Source: UBA4582 sp002389265
Lineage (GTDB): Bacteria; Pseudomonadota; Gammaproteobacteria; Pseudomonadales; Azotimanducaceae
NCBI GenBank assembly: GCA_943788825.1
Contig: CALSRT010000003.1
Location: 186,001-250,000, forward strand
DNA length: 64,000 nucleotides
Direction: 5' to 3'
Positions 1 to 8,602 of the stretch are shown piece after piece. The position numbers and the translations under genes are program-made. The notes under the pieces were generated by a model. The model saw nothing but the letters and a program-made list of their open reading frames with translations, searched no databases and was not told the origin of the DNA. Numbering within the stretch: position 1 is the stretch's first letter; every line of letters begins with the position of its first letter.

Positions 1-64
1 ATCTGCATCTCGTCTGGTTCTCGGTTAAACCTGATACCGCGCCCTGTCGTGATGGAGGAAGACC

Positions 65-1906
65 GTGTCGGACGATGTTGATTCCACGGAAGTATTTAAA
101 GAGGCTGTGACCTCAACTATGCGCGCCATCTCTGGTAATCAGGAGCTGACGGTGAGTTTTGGCCGCGGTAAACCCTATATCCAGGGTGACCGGGCGCGCA
201 TTCCACTGCCTGAGGAGGCGCTGAGCGCTGAGCAACTGGCGGCCTTGCGGGGTACGGCTGATGAGATTGCCCTGCGCCTGCGGTTTCACGACCTTGATTA
301 TCATCAGCGCCATCAGCCTGACACTAGTGCCGCCCAGGAAGTCTTCGATGCAGTGGAAGCAGCGCGGATAGCCGCGATCGGCTCCTACTTGATGCGCGGC
401 GTCCAGGATAATCTGGGGGCCGAACTCGAACAGCAATGCATTAATCGCGGCTATGACGGAGCGGAAACCCAGCAGGATGTGCCCCTGGGCGAGGCCGTTG
501 GATTGTTGATTCGAGAAAAGATGATTGGTGAGCTACCGCCGGTGGCCAATCAGGCGCTGGCCCCATGGCGTGACTATATCGAGCAACATCTGGGTGATCA
601 GCTCGTTGATCTGGATGCCATCATGTACGACCAGGCAGAGTTTTCCAAATTGACTCGAAAGATGATTCATGACCTTGGGCTGGGCGATGACTGGAGTGAA
701 GACAGCGGCGAGGGTAATGCTGACGAGGAAAGCCAGGAAGCCGAGGAGGTGGAGACTGAAGCCGGCGATGACAACTCGGAACAGGAAATGTCTGGCGATG
801 CCGACATGGCCGATGCTATTGAAGGCGAGGTGCCCATGGATGTTGATGCCATGGATATGGCAGAAGCCGAAGGTGAGCAGGATGATGCTGGCGCGCCGCC
901 TGACTCTGGCGCGGAAGCCAGCTGGTTACGACCCAAAGAAAGCGAATACAAAGCGTATACGACAGCATTCGATGAGGTCGTGTTCGCCGATGAATTGTGT
1001 GATCCCCTAGAGTTAGATCGTCTTCGCGGGGTGCTGGACAAGCACTTGCAGAACTCTCAGGTCATTATCAGCAAGCTTGCCAATCGTTTGCAGCGCAAGC
1101 TGATGGCGCAACAAAACCGTACCTGGGAATTCGACCAGGAAGAAGGCATGCTCGATACTTCGCGCTTAACCAACGTCATCATCGACCCGTTTCATCCGTT
1201 AGCGTTCAAGCAAGAAAAGGACATGAAATTTCGAGACACGGTGGTGTCTCTGTTGATTGATAGTTCCGGTTCCATGCGTGGGCGATCTATTACGATCGCG
1301 GCTATGTGTGCAGATATTCTGGGTCGGACACTAGAGCGTTGTACCGTGAAGGTGGAGATTTTAGGCTTTACGACTCGCGCCTGGCGCGGCGGTCAGTCTC
1401 GCGAGCAGTGGTTACAGCAGGGCAAGCCGACCCAACCTGGCAGACTCAATGACCTGCGACATATTGTTTACAAGTCTGCGGATATGCCTTGGCGCCGTGC
1501 CCGACGAAATCTGGGGTTGATGATGCGTGAGGAGTTGCTGAAGGAAAATATCGACGGAGAGGCCCTGTTGTGGGCTCACAACCGAATCGTTGGCCGCCCG
1601 GAGGACAGGCGGATATTGATGGTCATCTCTGATGGTTTGCCAGTTGATAACAGTACTTTGCTAGTGAATCCGAGTAATTATCTGGAACAGCATCTGAAGT
1701 ATGCGATCGACCGTATTCAAAACCATTCTCCGGTGGAGTTGGTGGCTATTGGTATCGGCCATGATGTCACCCACCATTATCGCCGGGCGGTGACGATTAC
1801 CGATGCGGAACAGTTAGGTGATGCCATGACAGAGCAATTGGTGGGTTTGTTTGACGAAAATTTGAATCGTCAGCGAGCGCCCATCAAATCCAGCGAAATC
1901 AAGTGA
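65..1906 (+). CDS. cobT: CobT-like cobaltochelatase subunit (VWA domain)
   Basis: Resembles CobT, the VWA subunit that with the AAA+ ATPase CobS powers cobalt insertion by CobN in aerobic cobalamin synthesis. The 613 residues comprise an N-terminal CobT region (about 1-200), a very acidic Asp/Glu linker (about 208-284) and a C-terminal von Willebrand A domain from about residue 390. The metal-binding MIDAS motif DSSGS lies near residue 399. It starts with GTG, supported by a GGAGGAAG ribosome site just upstream. The 64 bases before it belong to no gene I can identify; cobS would be the expected upstream partner. No other cobalamin gene is visible, so the target could be another metallo-enzyme served by a CobS/CobT-type pair. 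The family call is firm and the substrate is inferred. Confidence 0.85.
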   Translation: MSDDVDSTEVFKEAVTSTMRAISGNQELTVSFGRGKPYIQGDRARIPLPEEALSAEQLAALRGTADEIALRLRFHDLDYHQRHQPDTSAAQEVFDAVEAARIAAIGSYLMRGVQDNLGAELEQQCINRGYDGAETQQDVPLGEAVGLLIREKMIGELPPVANQALAPWRDYIEQHLGDQLVDLDAIMYDQAEFSKLTRKMIHDLGLGDDWSEDSGEGNADEESQEAEEVETEAGDDNSEQEMSGDADMADAIEGEVPMDVDAMDMAEAEGEQDDAGAPPDSGAEASWLRPKESEYKAYTTAFDEVVFADELCDPLELDRLRGVLDKHLQNSQVIISKLANRLQRKLMAQQNRTWEFDQEEGMLDTSRLTNVIIDPFHPLAFKQEKDMKFRDTVVSLLIDSSGSMRGRSITIAAMCADILGRTLERCTVKVEILGFTTRAWRGGQSREQWLQQGKPTQPGRLNDLRHIVYKSADMPWRRARRNLGLMMREELLKENIDGEALLWAHNRIVGRPEDRRILMVISDGLPVDNSTLLVNPSNYLEQHLKYAIDRIQNHSPVELVAIGIGHDVTHHYRRAVTITDAEQLGDAMTEQLVGLFDENLNRQRAPIKSSEIK

Positions 1907-1939
1907 TCCCCTATCTGACTTTTAACTGACAGGAATACC

Positions 1940-2521
1940 ATGCCTCATCGTCAGATGCTCAGTCAGCTGGTTGATCGGTATCAAATGCGATATCCAGAAG
2001 AAGCGCAGATGATTGAGCGCCTTCAAGCTTTTATCAGGGATAACCCAGATTGCTTCAAGCGTCAGCTGGCCGTGGGGCATGTCACTGGTTCCGCCTGGTT
2101 GCTGGATGCGAAGGGCACGACGGTGCTAATGACGCATCATAAAAAGCTCAATATCTGGGTGCAGCTTGGCGGTCACGCCGATGGTGAATCTGATATTGCC
2201 CAAGTGGCGATGCGTGAGGCCCATGAGGAATCAGGACTTGCTGAGTTGCGTCTGGTGACACCGGAGATTTTTGATATAGATATTCATGCCATACCTGCCC
2301 GCGGCGACGAACCCGCCCACTGGCACTATGATTGCCGATTTTTACTGCAGGCTGCACCGGGACAAGCGATCGTTGTTAGCGACGAGTCTCATGCCTTAGC
2401 TTGGGTTCCGCTAGCGGAGATCGGGCAATTGTCCGCCGAGGCGTCACTGCTGCGAATGGTGAGCAAAACGCCCTCGCTAGCGCTTAATGTCATATCGCCT
2501 GAATCAAGCCTGATCGAATAA
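1940..2521 (+). CDS. NUDIX hydrolase
   Basis: A 193-residue NUDIX-fold hydrolase, a family that cleaves nucleoside diphosphates linked to another moiety using Mg2+ bound by the NUDIX box. The box is at residues 77-100 and keeps the catalytic REAHEESGL end; the upstream Glu is offset by one residue from the textbook spacing. About 50 residues precede the fold. It lies 33 bases after the CobT-like gene on the same strand, so the two may be co-transcribed. Its last 18 bases overlap the 3' end of the convergent oppF gene. The substrate cannot be told from sequence. Confidence 0.85.
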   Translation: MPHRQMLSQLVDRYQMRYPEEAQMIERLQAFIRDNPDCFKRQLAVGHVTGSAWLLDAKGTTVLMTHHKKLNIWVQLGGHADGESDIAQVAMREAHEESGLAELRLVTPEIFDIDIHAIPARGDEPAHWHYDCRFLLQAAPGQAIVVSDESHALAWVPLAEIGQLSAEASLLRMVSKTPSLALNVISPESSLIE

Positions 2522-3457
2522 GTGACAGTTGACCGTGTGATTTGCCGCAATAAATGTAGTTTTGGGTGTCACGGTTCGGCAATGATCCATGGCCTGGGGG
2601 CAGCGATCAGCGAAGCGGCATCCAGCACCGAGATTCATGGGCGAGGTGATTTCACCGGCGATTGGTACATGCTGACGCAGGCGCTCGCTGGCCGGGTCGG
2701 GCTCAGGGTTGGCTTCAACCAGTAGCTTTGTATAGGGATGTTGCGGATGAAAGAAGACTTCGTCAGCCGGGCCTGACTCTACCAAGGAACCGAGATACAT
2801 CACTGCCATTCGATCGGAAACATAGCGCACCATGGATAAGTCGTGGGCAATAAATAGCATGGTGAGTCCCAGATCGTTTTTCAACTCCTCTAATAGATTA
2901 ACCACTTGTGCCTGAACCGAGACATCAAGTGCCGAGATAGGCTCATCGCACACCACAAATCGTGGCTGAATAATCATTGCTCGAGCGATTCCAATCCGCT
3001 GTCGCTGTCCACCAGAGAACTCATGAGGGTAGCGGGACATGTGATCAGCGTTCAGTCCGACCTTGCCGAGCCAATCGGCGACCTGCTCCTTGACGTCGTT
3101 GCGGGAAACTTTGCCCTGGATCAGTAGACCTTCACCAACGATATCCAGTACGGTCATGCGCGGGTTCAACGATGAGTAGGGATCCTGAAAAATCATTTGC
3201 AGTTCTTTGGAGTACTTCAAGTGATCGGCGGCGTTGAATTTAGTCGGTAAAGTATGGCCATTATAGATCGTCGAGCCACTGGTGAGAGGGTGCAGACCGA
3301 TCAGGGCCTTACCAAACGTTGATTTGCCCGAACCACTTTCGCCCACCAAACCAAGAATTTCATTCTCTTGAATTTTCATGCTGATGCCGTCGACGGCATG
3401 CAGTATTTGGCCGCGGCCAACCTGAAAGTGTTTCGCCAGATCTTTAGTTTCAATCAC
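2504..3457 (-). CDS. oppF: oligopeptide ABC transporter ATPase OppF
   Basis: Second ATPase of the oligopeptide importer, cytoplasmic and bound to the OppB/OppC membrane pair. Walker A GESGSGKST is at residues 39-47, the ABC signature SGGQRQR at about 148-154, and Walker B FVVCDEP follows near 167. The C-terminal extension has a cysteine cluster (GCRFADRCP, later NCH), typical of the OppD/OppF/DppD/DppF group. Length (317) is normal. It is last in the five-gene opp unit, overlaps oppD by 8 bases, and runs convergently into the NUDIX gene with an 18-base overlap. I see no terminator hairpin there. Confidence 0.93.
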   Translation of the reverse strand: MIETKDLAKHFQVGRGQILHAVDGISMKIQENEILGLVGESGSGKSTFGKALIGLHPLTSGSTIYNGHTLPTKFNAADHLKYSKELQMIFQDPYSSLNPRMTVLDIVGEGLLIQGKVSRNDVKEQVADWLGKVGLNADHMSRYPHEFSGGQRQRIGIARAMIIQPRFVVCDEPISALDVSVQAQVVNLLEELKNDLGLTMLFIAHDLSMVRYVSDRMAVMYLGSLVESGPADEVFFHPQHPYTKLLVEANPEPDPASERLRQHVPIAGEITSPMNLGAGCRFADRCPQAMDHCRTVTPKTTFIAANHTVNCHLFDQA

Positions 3458-4484
3458 GTTGATCTGCTCCTGGCTGGTTCAGCGCCTTGATGTGTGGTGC
3501 GCCCTCGTGCTGCAGCCAGCAACGCGCCTGATGTTCTGCATCGCTGCCAGTGAGGTGATGTTCCGCCGGCTGATGATGCTCGCAGACGGCCATAGCGTAT
3601 GGGCAGCGGGCAAAGTAACCGCAACCCGTGGGTGGATGGAACAGATCGGGTGGACTGCCAAGGATCGGCGTCAGTGTCTTCTTGCCGTCACGCTTGTTGG
3701 TGGGCATCGCCTCTTTGAGACCCAGCGTGTAAGGATGACTGGAGCGATAGAAAATATCGTCGACACTGCCCGACTCGACTATCTGCCCCGCATACATCAC
3801 CGCGACCTGATCTGCCATTCTAGCGACTACTGCCAGGTCGTGGGTAATCAAAATGATCGACATGTTCTCGGTCCGCTGGAGTTCAGCCATCAATTCGAGA
3901 ATCTGCGCCTGAATAGTCACATCCAGGGCGGTAGTCGGCTCATCGGCCATCAGCACCGACGGGTTGCAAGCTAAGCTCTGAGCGATCATGGCTCGTTGCA
4001 GCATGCCACCGGAAAATTCAAAGGGGTACTGTTTGGCGCGCTTGGCGGCCTCGGCTATTTTGGTCTTATCGAGCAGTTCCACCGCTCGACGAGAGGCATC
4101 TGTGTAACTCATGCCGCGATGGACCATCAACGTCTCGGAAATCTGGTCGCCGATGGTCATGGTCGGGTTGAGAGAGGTCATGGGGTCTTGAAAGATCATG
4201 CCGATTTCAACGCCTCGAAACCGGTTGGCCTCTTTTGGCGGTAAGCCCAGAATATTTTCACCGTTGAGTTTCGCCGTGCCGCCTGTAATTTTTCCCGGTG
4301 GCATGGGGATAATGCCCATGATGGCCTGTACAGTGACTGACTTGCCGCAGCCAGATTCACCCACGATGGCCAGGGTTTCGCCGCGATTGACATCAAAGCT
4401 GACGCCCCGCACCGCCTTGACGGTGCCGCCATAGGTCGCGAATTCAACGCTGAGATCCTCGACTTCCAGTATCTTATCCGACAT
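3450..4484 (-). CDS. oppD: oligopeptide ABC transporter ATPase OppD
   Basis: First ATPase of the oligopeptide importer. Walker A GESGCGKS is at about residues 42-49, the signature is FSGGMLQR, and Walker B reads VLMADEP. The oligopeptide-type C-terminal region follows with Cys residues in GCGYFARCPYA. The 344 residues include a short polar tail after the usual end. It overlaps oppF by 8 bases and begins 6 bases after oppC ends, so translation is probably coupled. It pairs with OppF to form the nucleotide-binding dimer. Confidence 0.93.
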   Translation of the reverse strand: MSDKILEVEDLSVEFATYGGTVKAVRGVSFDVNRGETLAIVGESGCGKSVTVQAIMGIIPMPPGKITGGTAKLNGENILGLPPKEANRFRGVEIGMIFQDPMTSLNPTMTIGDQISETLMVHRGMSYTDASRRAVELLDKTKIAEAAKRAKQYPFEFSGGMLQRAMIAQSLACNPSVLMADEPTTALDVTIQAQILELMAELQRTENMSIILITHDLAVVARMADQVAVMYAGQIVESGSVDDIFYRSSHPYTLGLKEAMPTNKRDGKKTLTPILGSPPDLFHPPTGCGYFARCPYAMAVCEHHQPAEHHLTGSDAEHQARCWLQHEGAPHIKALNQPGADQRD

Positions 4485-4490
4485 GTATGC

Positions 4491-5909
4491 TTACCTTGAC
4501 CGCATGCGAGAATCGAGTGCCTCAGTCAGGCCGTCCCCGAGAAGATTAAACGCCAGCACCGTGATACTAATGAACGTCGCAGGAAAGATCAGTTCATGGG
4601 GATGGCTTAACATGGTCTTGACGCCCTCATTACACATAGAGCCCCAGGAAGGGGTAGGGGGCGCAACGCCCATGCCGATAAAGGACAGGAAGGCTTCAGT
4701 AAAGATCGCGCCAGGCACGGCGAATGTTAGCGTGACCAAAATAACGCCCATAGTATTGGGCAGTATGTGACGAACAATTAGGTAGCTGTCTTTGGCGCCC
4801 AACAGGCGAGCGGCATCAATGTAGCCGTTATTTCTAATCTGCAGAACCTGGCCACGAACCAAGCGCGCGGTGCCTGGCCAGCCTAAAACGACCAGCGCAA
4901 TCAACATGGGTAGTACGCCACTTTCCCCAGGGCCGATGCCAAATGCGATCTTGAACAAGATCATAAATAGCAGGAATGGTAGCGCCACGACAAAGTCGGC
5001 AAAGCGCATCAGCAGAGAATCAAGCTGGCCACCGAAATAACCAGCGAAGCCGCCATAGAGAATACCGAACATCACGAACAGAAATGGCGCGCAGATGCCG
5101 ATAAAGAGTGAAACCCTGGCGCCCTGCATCAATCGGGCTAACATGTCGCGGCCGAGATAGTCGGTGCCAAATGGGTGAAAGCGCAGGGACAGTGGGTCGC
5201 CAATCTGGATGTCCGTGTCAGCGTCAATCAAGCCTCTTTGTGTGGCTTCGTCACGGGTGATAGCAATGGTAGGTAACACTTTAATGGTGGTGTAGACGTT
5301 GGCTTCATCAAAACCATCAGTGGGCACAATGGAATAATAGTAGTCCCGCTGTTCCAGGTTCAGACGATCTTCGTAGCTGATCTCATTGCCGCCCAGGGTG
5401 GTAGCCAGCGGTAAGCCAAGATCGTTAATGCCCTCTGGGGCGTGTTGGTTGCGGTAAATACTGTAGCCGCCGGCGCCGACAACAGGCTCCCAGCGCAGAC
5501 GAATCTGTTGAGTTGTCGGTTCGCCCAAGGGCTGAACACCAGAGGGTGCTGGCATCAGTTCCACATCCACGTAGGTCTCAGGTTCACTGGGGAAGTCGTT
5601 AAGAATGATGGGCTGCCAACGCTCATAAGGGTCTACGAGCAAGGCGCGCTTGGGCAAGGACGGCGCCTGAGAGATCTGATTCAGGTCTTGAAGGGCCGGG
5701 TCGACCTGCCAGAGTAGCGGTCCCGCCAAGGTGAACAAGGCCAGGCTCACGACGATATACAGGGAGATGATCGCTCGCGTATTTTGTTTTAGGCGAATCC
5801 AGGCGTCTTGCCAATAGGACAGCGACGGCCTGGAAAGCTGCTCAACACTGTGACCATGGCTGGCTGGCGTGTAGTCAGGGGTAAAGCTGGTGACGATATT
5901 ATCACTCAT
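4491..5909 (-). CDS. oppC: OppC-like permease with periplasmic fibronectin-III-like insert
   Basis: Inner-membrane permease subunit of the oligopeptide transporter. The first membrane helix is at about residues 45-67. The canonical start of the permease core (FGTDYLGRD) does not come until about residue 248, followed by the usual five helices. Ordinary OppC proteins are near 300 residues; this one has 472. The extra 150-170 residues sit in the first periplasmic loop. Residues 115-212 have a fibronectin type III pattern: RLRWEPV, then GGYSIYRN, then YYYSIVPTDG, with alternating strands. The insert would face the binding protein OppA. The gene starts one base after oppB ends. The permease call is firm; the FN3 call is my reading of the residue pattern. 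Confidence 0.9.
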   Translation of the reverse strand: MSDNIVTSFTPDYTPASHGHSVEQLSRPSLSYWQDAWIRLKQNTRAIISLYIVVSLALFTLAGPLLWQVDPALQDLNQISQAPSLPKRALLVDPYERWQPIILNDFPSEPETYVDVELMPAPSGVQPLGEPTTQQIRLRWEPVVGAGGYSIYRNQHAPEGINDLGLPLATTLGGNEISYEDRLNLEQRDYYYSIVPTDGFDEANVYTTIKVLPTIAITRDEATQRGLIDADTDIQIGDPLSLRFHPFGTDYLGRDMLARLMQGARVSLFIGICAPFLFVMFGILYGGFAGYFGGQLDSLLMRFADFVVALPFLLFMILFKIAFGIGPGESGVLPMLIALVVLGWPGTARLVRGQVLQIRNNGYIDAARLLGAKDSYLIVRHILPNTMGVILVTLTFAVPGAIFTEAFLSFIGMGVAPPTPSWGSMCNEGVKTMLSHPHELIFPATFISITVLAFNLLGDGLTEALDSRMRSR

Positions 5910-6842
5910 CTATTGCAGCCTCACTCGTGGATCGACAAACCCATAAATAATATCAACCAGAATAACCATCAGGACTAAAAAGGCACCGAAAAACACCGTT
6001 GTACCCATGATGACGGTGTAGTCCAACTGTTGGACCGCCTGCACGAAGTAGCGGCCCAGGCCGGGTATCGCGAACACCAGTTCAACCACAAAGCCACCGG
6101 TGGTGATGGCGGCGATCGATGGTCCAAGGATGGTGATCACGGGCAAGATGGCATTTCGCAGCTGGTGCTTGAAGAAAATTCGTGTGGGCGACAAACCTTT
6201 GGCTTTGGCCGTCTTGATATAGTCTTCGTTGACAATTTCGAGCATGGAGGAGCGCATCAGGCGAGTCAGCAGTGCCATGGTACCGAGTCCCAGCACCATC
6301 GACGGCATCAGCATGTGAGAGAAAGTCCCCCAGCCCGCGACGGGGATCAGGGAGAATCCAAGTAGGCTGTTGATGTTGACGAGCATCAGTTGGCCCAATG
6401 CAGCGAACACGAAGCTAGGTACGGAGATACCGAGTATGACCAGAAACATGATGATGATGTCGGGTAGACGATTGCGGTAAATCGCGGTCAAGGCGCCCCA
6501 GATGACACCACCGGTTGCTGCAAAGAAAATGGCCAGCAGCCCCAGCGTCGCAGAGACCGGAAAGTGGTCGCGAATGATATCGTTGACGCGCCGATTTTGC
6601 TGAGTGAAGGAGATGCCAAAATCGCCCTGGAGCATATTGCCCATAAAAATGAAGTACTGCTCAACAACGGGTTTGTCCAGGCCGTACTTGACCTCAAGGT
6701 TTTTTCTAATTTCGGCGGACACGGCTTTGTCGTTCATCAATGGATCGCCGGGTACCATATGCATGGCCATAAATGTCGCTGTCGCGATAAACCAGACGGT
6801 AATAACGCCTGCCAGCAATCTTTTCAGGGTGTACGCTAACAT
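5910..6842 (-). CDS. oppB: oligopeptide ABC transporter permease OppB
   Basis: Inner-membrane permease of the Opp/Dpp type, 310 residues with six predicted helices. The N-terminal helix is followed by the family's periplasmic segment (MVPGDPLMND and later YGLDKPVVEQY). The EAA loop that docks the ATPases is near NEDYIKTAKAKGL. It partners OppC to form the channel. It sits 25 bases downstream of oppA and abuts oppC with no gap. Length and sequence are normal, so the extra domain is confined to OppC. Confidence 0.94.
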   Translation of the reverse strand: MLAYTLKRLLAGVITVWFIATATFMAMHMVPGDPLMNDKAVSAEIRKNLEVKYGLDKPVVEQYFIFMGNMLQGDFGISFTQQNRRVNDIIRDHFPVSATLGLLAIFFAATGGVIWGALTAIYRNRLPDIIIMFLVILGISVPSFVFAALGQLMLVNINSLLGFSLIPVAGWGTFSHMLMPSMVLGLGTMALLTRLMRSSMLEIVNEDYIKTAKAKGLSPTRIFFKHQLRNAILPVITILGPSIAAITTGGFVVELVFAIPGLGRYFVQAVQQLDYTVIMGTTVFFGAFLVLMVILVDIIYGFVDPRVRLQ

Positions 6843-6867
6843 GAGCCAGACCTTTGATTAACGACCG

Positions 6868-8490
6868 CTATTGAGTTTGATTGGGCTTGATCACTCGTGC
6901 ATAAGTGAAGTCCGGGTCGGCGCCCACAACACGCCTGACAACCCCGCGCAGTTCCGGGTGCAGCAGATAAATGACACCCTGCTCATATTGAGGCAAGACA
7001 ACAGCATCGTCGAATATTATTTGCTGGAGCTTACCCATGGCATCCATGCGTACCTTTGGGTCGGCACTGTTCATGGCTATCCGCACCTGCTCATCGTAGG
7101 CGGGATTATTGTATCGACCCCGATTGTTCAGGTTCCAGGAACTGAGCAAGTCACCAAAGGTCATCACATCATCAAAGTCTGGACCCCAGCCAGCGGCCAC
7201 TATGTCAAATTCACCCGCGGTCATCTTAGCTAAGCGTTGTTTGAAGGTTTGAATGTCTATTTTGATATCCAAGCCCAAGGTCGATTTGAGTTTGCCTTGC
7301 AGGTATTCCGCTTGTTTGGCGGCGGTGGGGCTGTCTCCGACCAGTAGCACGAGGGGTGGCATGGCTGTCAAACCTAGCTCGGTCTTGGCTTTCTGCAGAT
7401 ACTCTCGAGCCAACTCTAAGTCCAGTGTAGCCTCCGGAGCCCGATATTCCTGGCGGAATTTGTCGCTCTTGCCCTTCAGCCAGACCGGAAACAGGCTTTT
7501 GCCGGGCAGGTTGCCTGGTGTTGCGAGCACCTTGTTGACCATTTCATCGGGATCAAAGACATGTTGGATAGCGCGACGCAGGTTCAAGTTAGCGGTGACT
7601 CGCTGCTCTCGGTGATTATATTCGAGGAAGAAAACGGTGCCAGTGGTGAAGCGTCGAATGCGAAATCGTTGGGTCAGGGCGTCTTTGTAAGTCTCGCCAT
7701 CGAGCGCGGTGCTGACAATTTTGCCGTCGATAAACAGGTTCAAGCGAGAGCGGGTATCGGCGGTAATGTAGTCTGCATTGATGGCATTGAGGTGAATATT
7801 GTCTCGGTCCCAATAGTAGGGGTTCTTGGTCATACGCAATGAAGCGCTATGGACCCACTGACTGATCTGGAACGCACCGTTATACACCAGGTCTTTGGCA
7901 TCAGCGCCAAAGCGTTGGTTTTTGGTTTCAAAAAAGTCCTGGCGAACTGGAAAGTAGGTGACGAATGCCGTGAGCTTATCGAAATAGCCAGTCGGACGCT
8001 CAAATCGTATGTGTAAGGTCCGGTCATCAAGGGCTTCGACGCCGAGGGCAGCCGGATCCATTTCGCCCTTGTTAATGGCTTCGCCGTTCAGCAGCGGGTA
8101 GAGGATAAAGGCGTATTCAGAGGCGGTTTGGGGCTTTAGCGCGTTGCGCCAGGCGAACACAAAATCGTGGGCAGTAACAGGCTGACCATCACTCCACATA
8201 GCGTCATCGCGTAACCAGAATGTCGCTTCCGTGTCGCTAACTTCCCAGCGTTTAGCGACGCCCGGCACGATGTTGCCCCGGCGATCATAGCGCGTGAGGC
8301 CTTCCATCACATGACTCAATATCATGATACTGACCTGATCCGTGGCTTTCATGCCATTGAGCTGTGGTGGTTCCTGAGTCATCGCCATCGTGATAGTTTG
8401 CGTCTCAAAATCGACGGAAGTCGCCTGTGTTTGGGCCCAGCCTAGGCCGGTGAAACTCAGCAGGAATAACGCTGTCAGGCAATTTTTCAT
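6868..8490 (-). CDS. oppA: oligopeptide-binding periplasmic protein OppA
   Basis: Periplasmic binding protein of family SBP_bac_5 that delivers peptides to OppBCDF. An N-terminal signal peptide of about 19 residues ends at GLGWAQ. The mature part has family landmarks such as VMEGLTRYD, VTAHDFVFAWRNAL and NPYYWDRDN, and ends with the usual C-terminal lobe (540 residues, like E. coli OppA). It is first in the oppABCDF unit, and 112 bases separate it from the upstream TPR-sulfotransferase on the same strand. Peptide preference cannot be read from sequence. Confidence 0.93.
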   Translation of the reverse strand: MKNCLTALFLLSFTGLGWAQTQATSVDFETQTITMAMTQEPPQLNGMKATDQVSIMILSHVMEGLTRYDRRGNIVPGVAKRWEVSDTEATFWLRDDAMWSDGQPVTAHDFVFAWRNALKPQTASEYAFILYPLLNGEAINKGEMDPAALGVEALDDRTLHIRFERPTGYFDKLTAFVTYFPVRQDFFETKNQRFGADAKDLVYNGAFQISQWVHSASLRMTKNPYYWDRDNIHLNAINADYITADTRSRLNLFIDGKIVSTALDGETYKDALTQRFRIRRFTTGTVFFLEYNHREQRVTANLNLRRAIQHVFDPDEMVNKVLATPGNLPGKSLFPVWLKGKSDKFRQEYRAPEATLDLELAREYLQKAKTELGLTAMPPLVLLVGDSPTAAKQAEYLQGKLKSTLGLDIKIDIQTFKQRLAKMTAGEFDIVAAGWGPDFDDVMTFGDLLSSWNLNNRGRYNNPAYDEQVRIAMNSADPKVRMDAMGKLQQIIFDDAVVLPQYEQGVIYLLHPELRGVVRRVVGADPDFTYARVIKPNQTQ

Positions 8491-8602
8491 TAATCTCTCT
8501 TCAGGGTTTGTTCATTCGCAAGTGTAGCATAGCCAAAAGATTCGGCTGCTCTAGGCTATGTCCCGGGATGTCGGCAATGTTCGCTGTTTGCGCGCTCATC
8601 GC

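Noticed and set aside
1..28. Possible end of an upstream gene (cobS) at the left edge
   Set aside because: One frame stops at 26-28, but eight codons are too few to identify.
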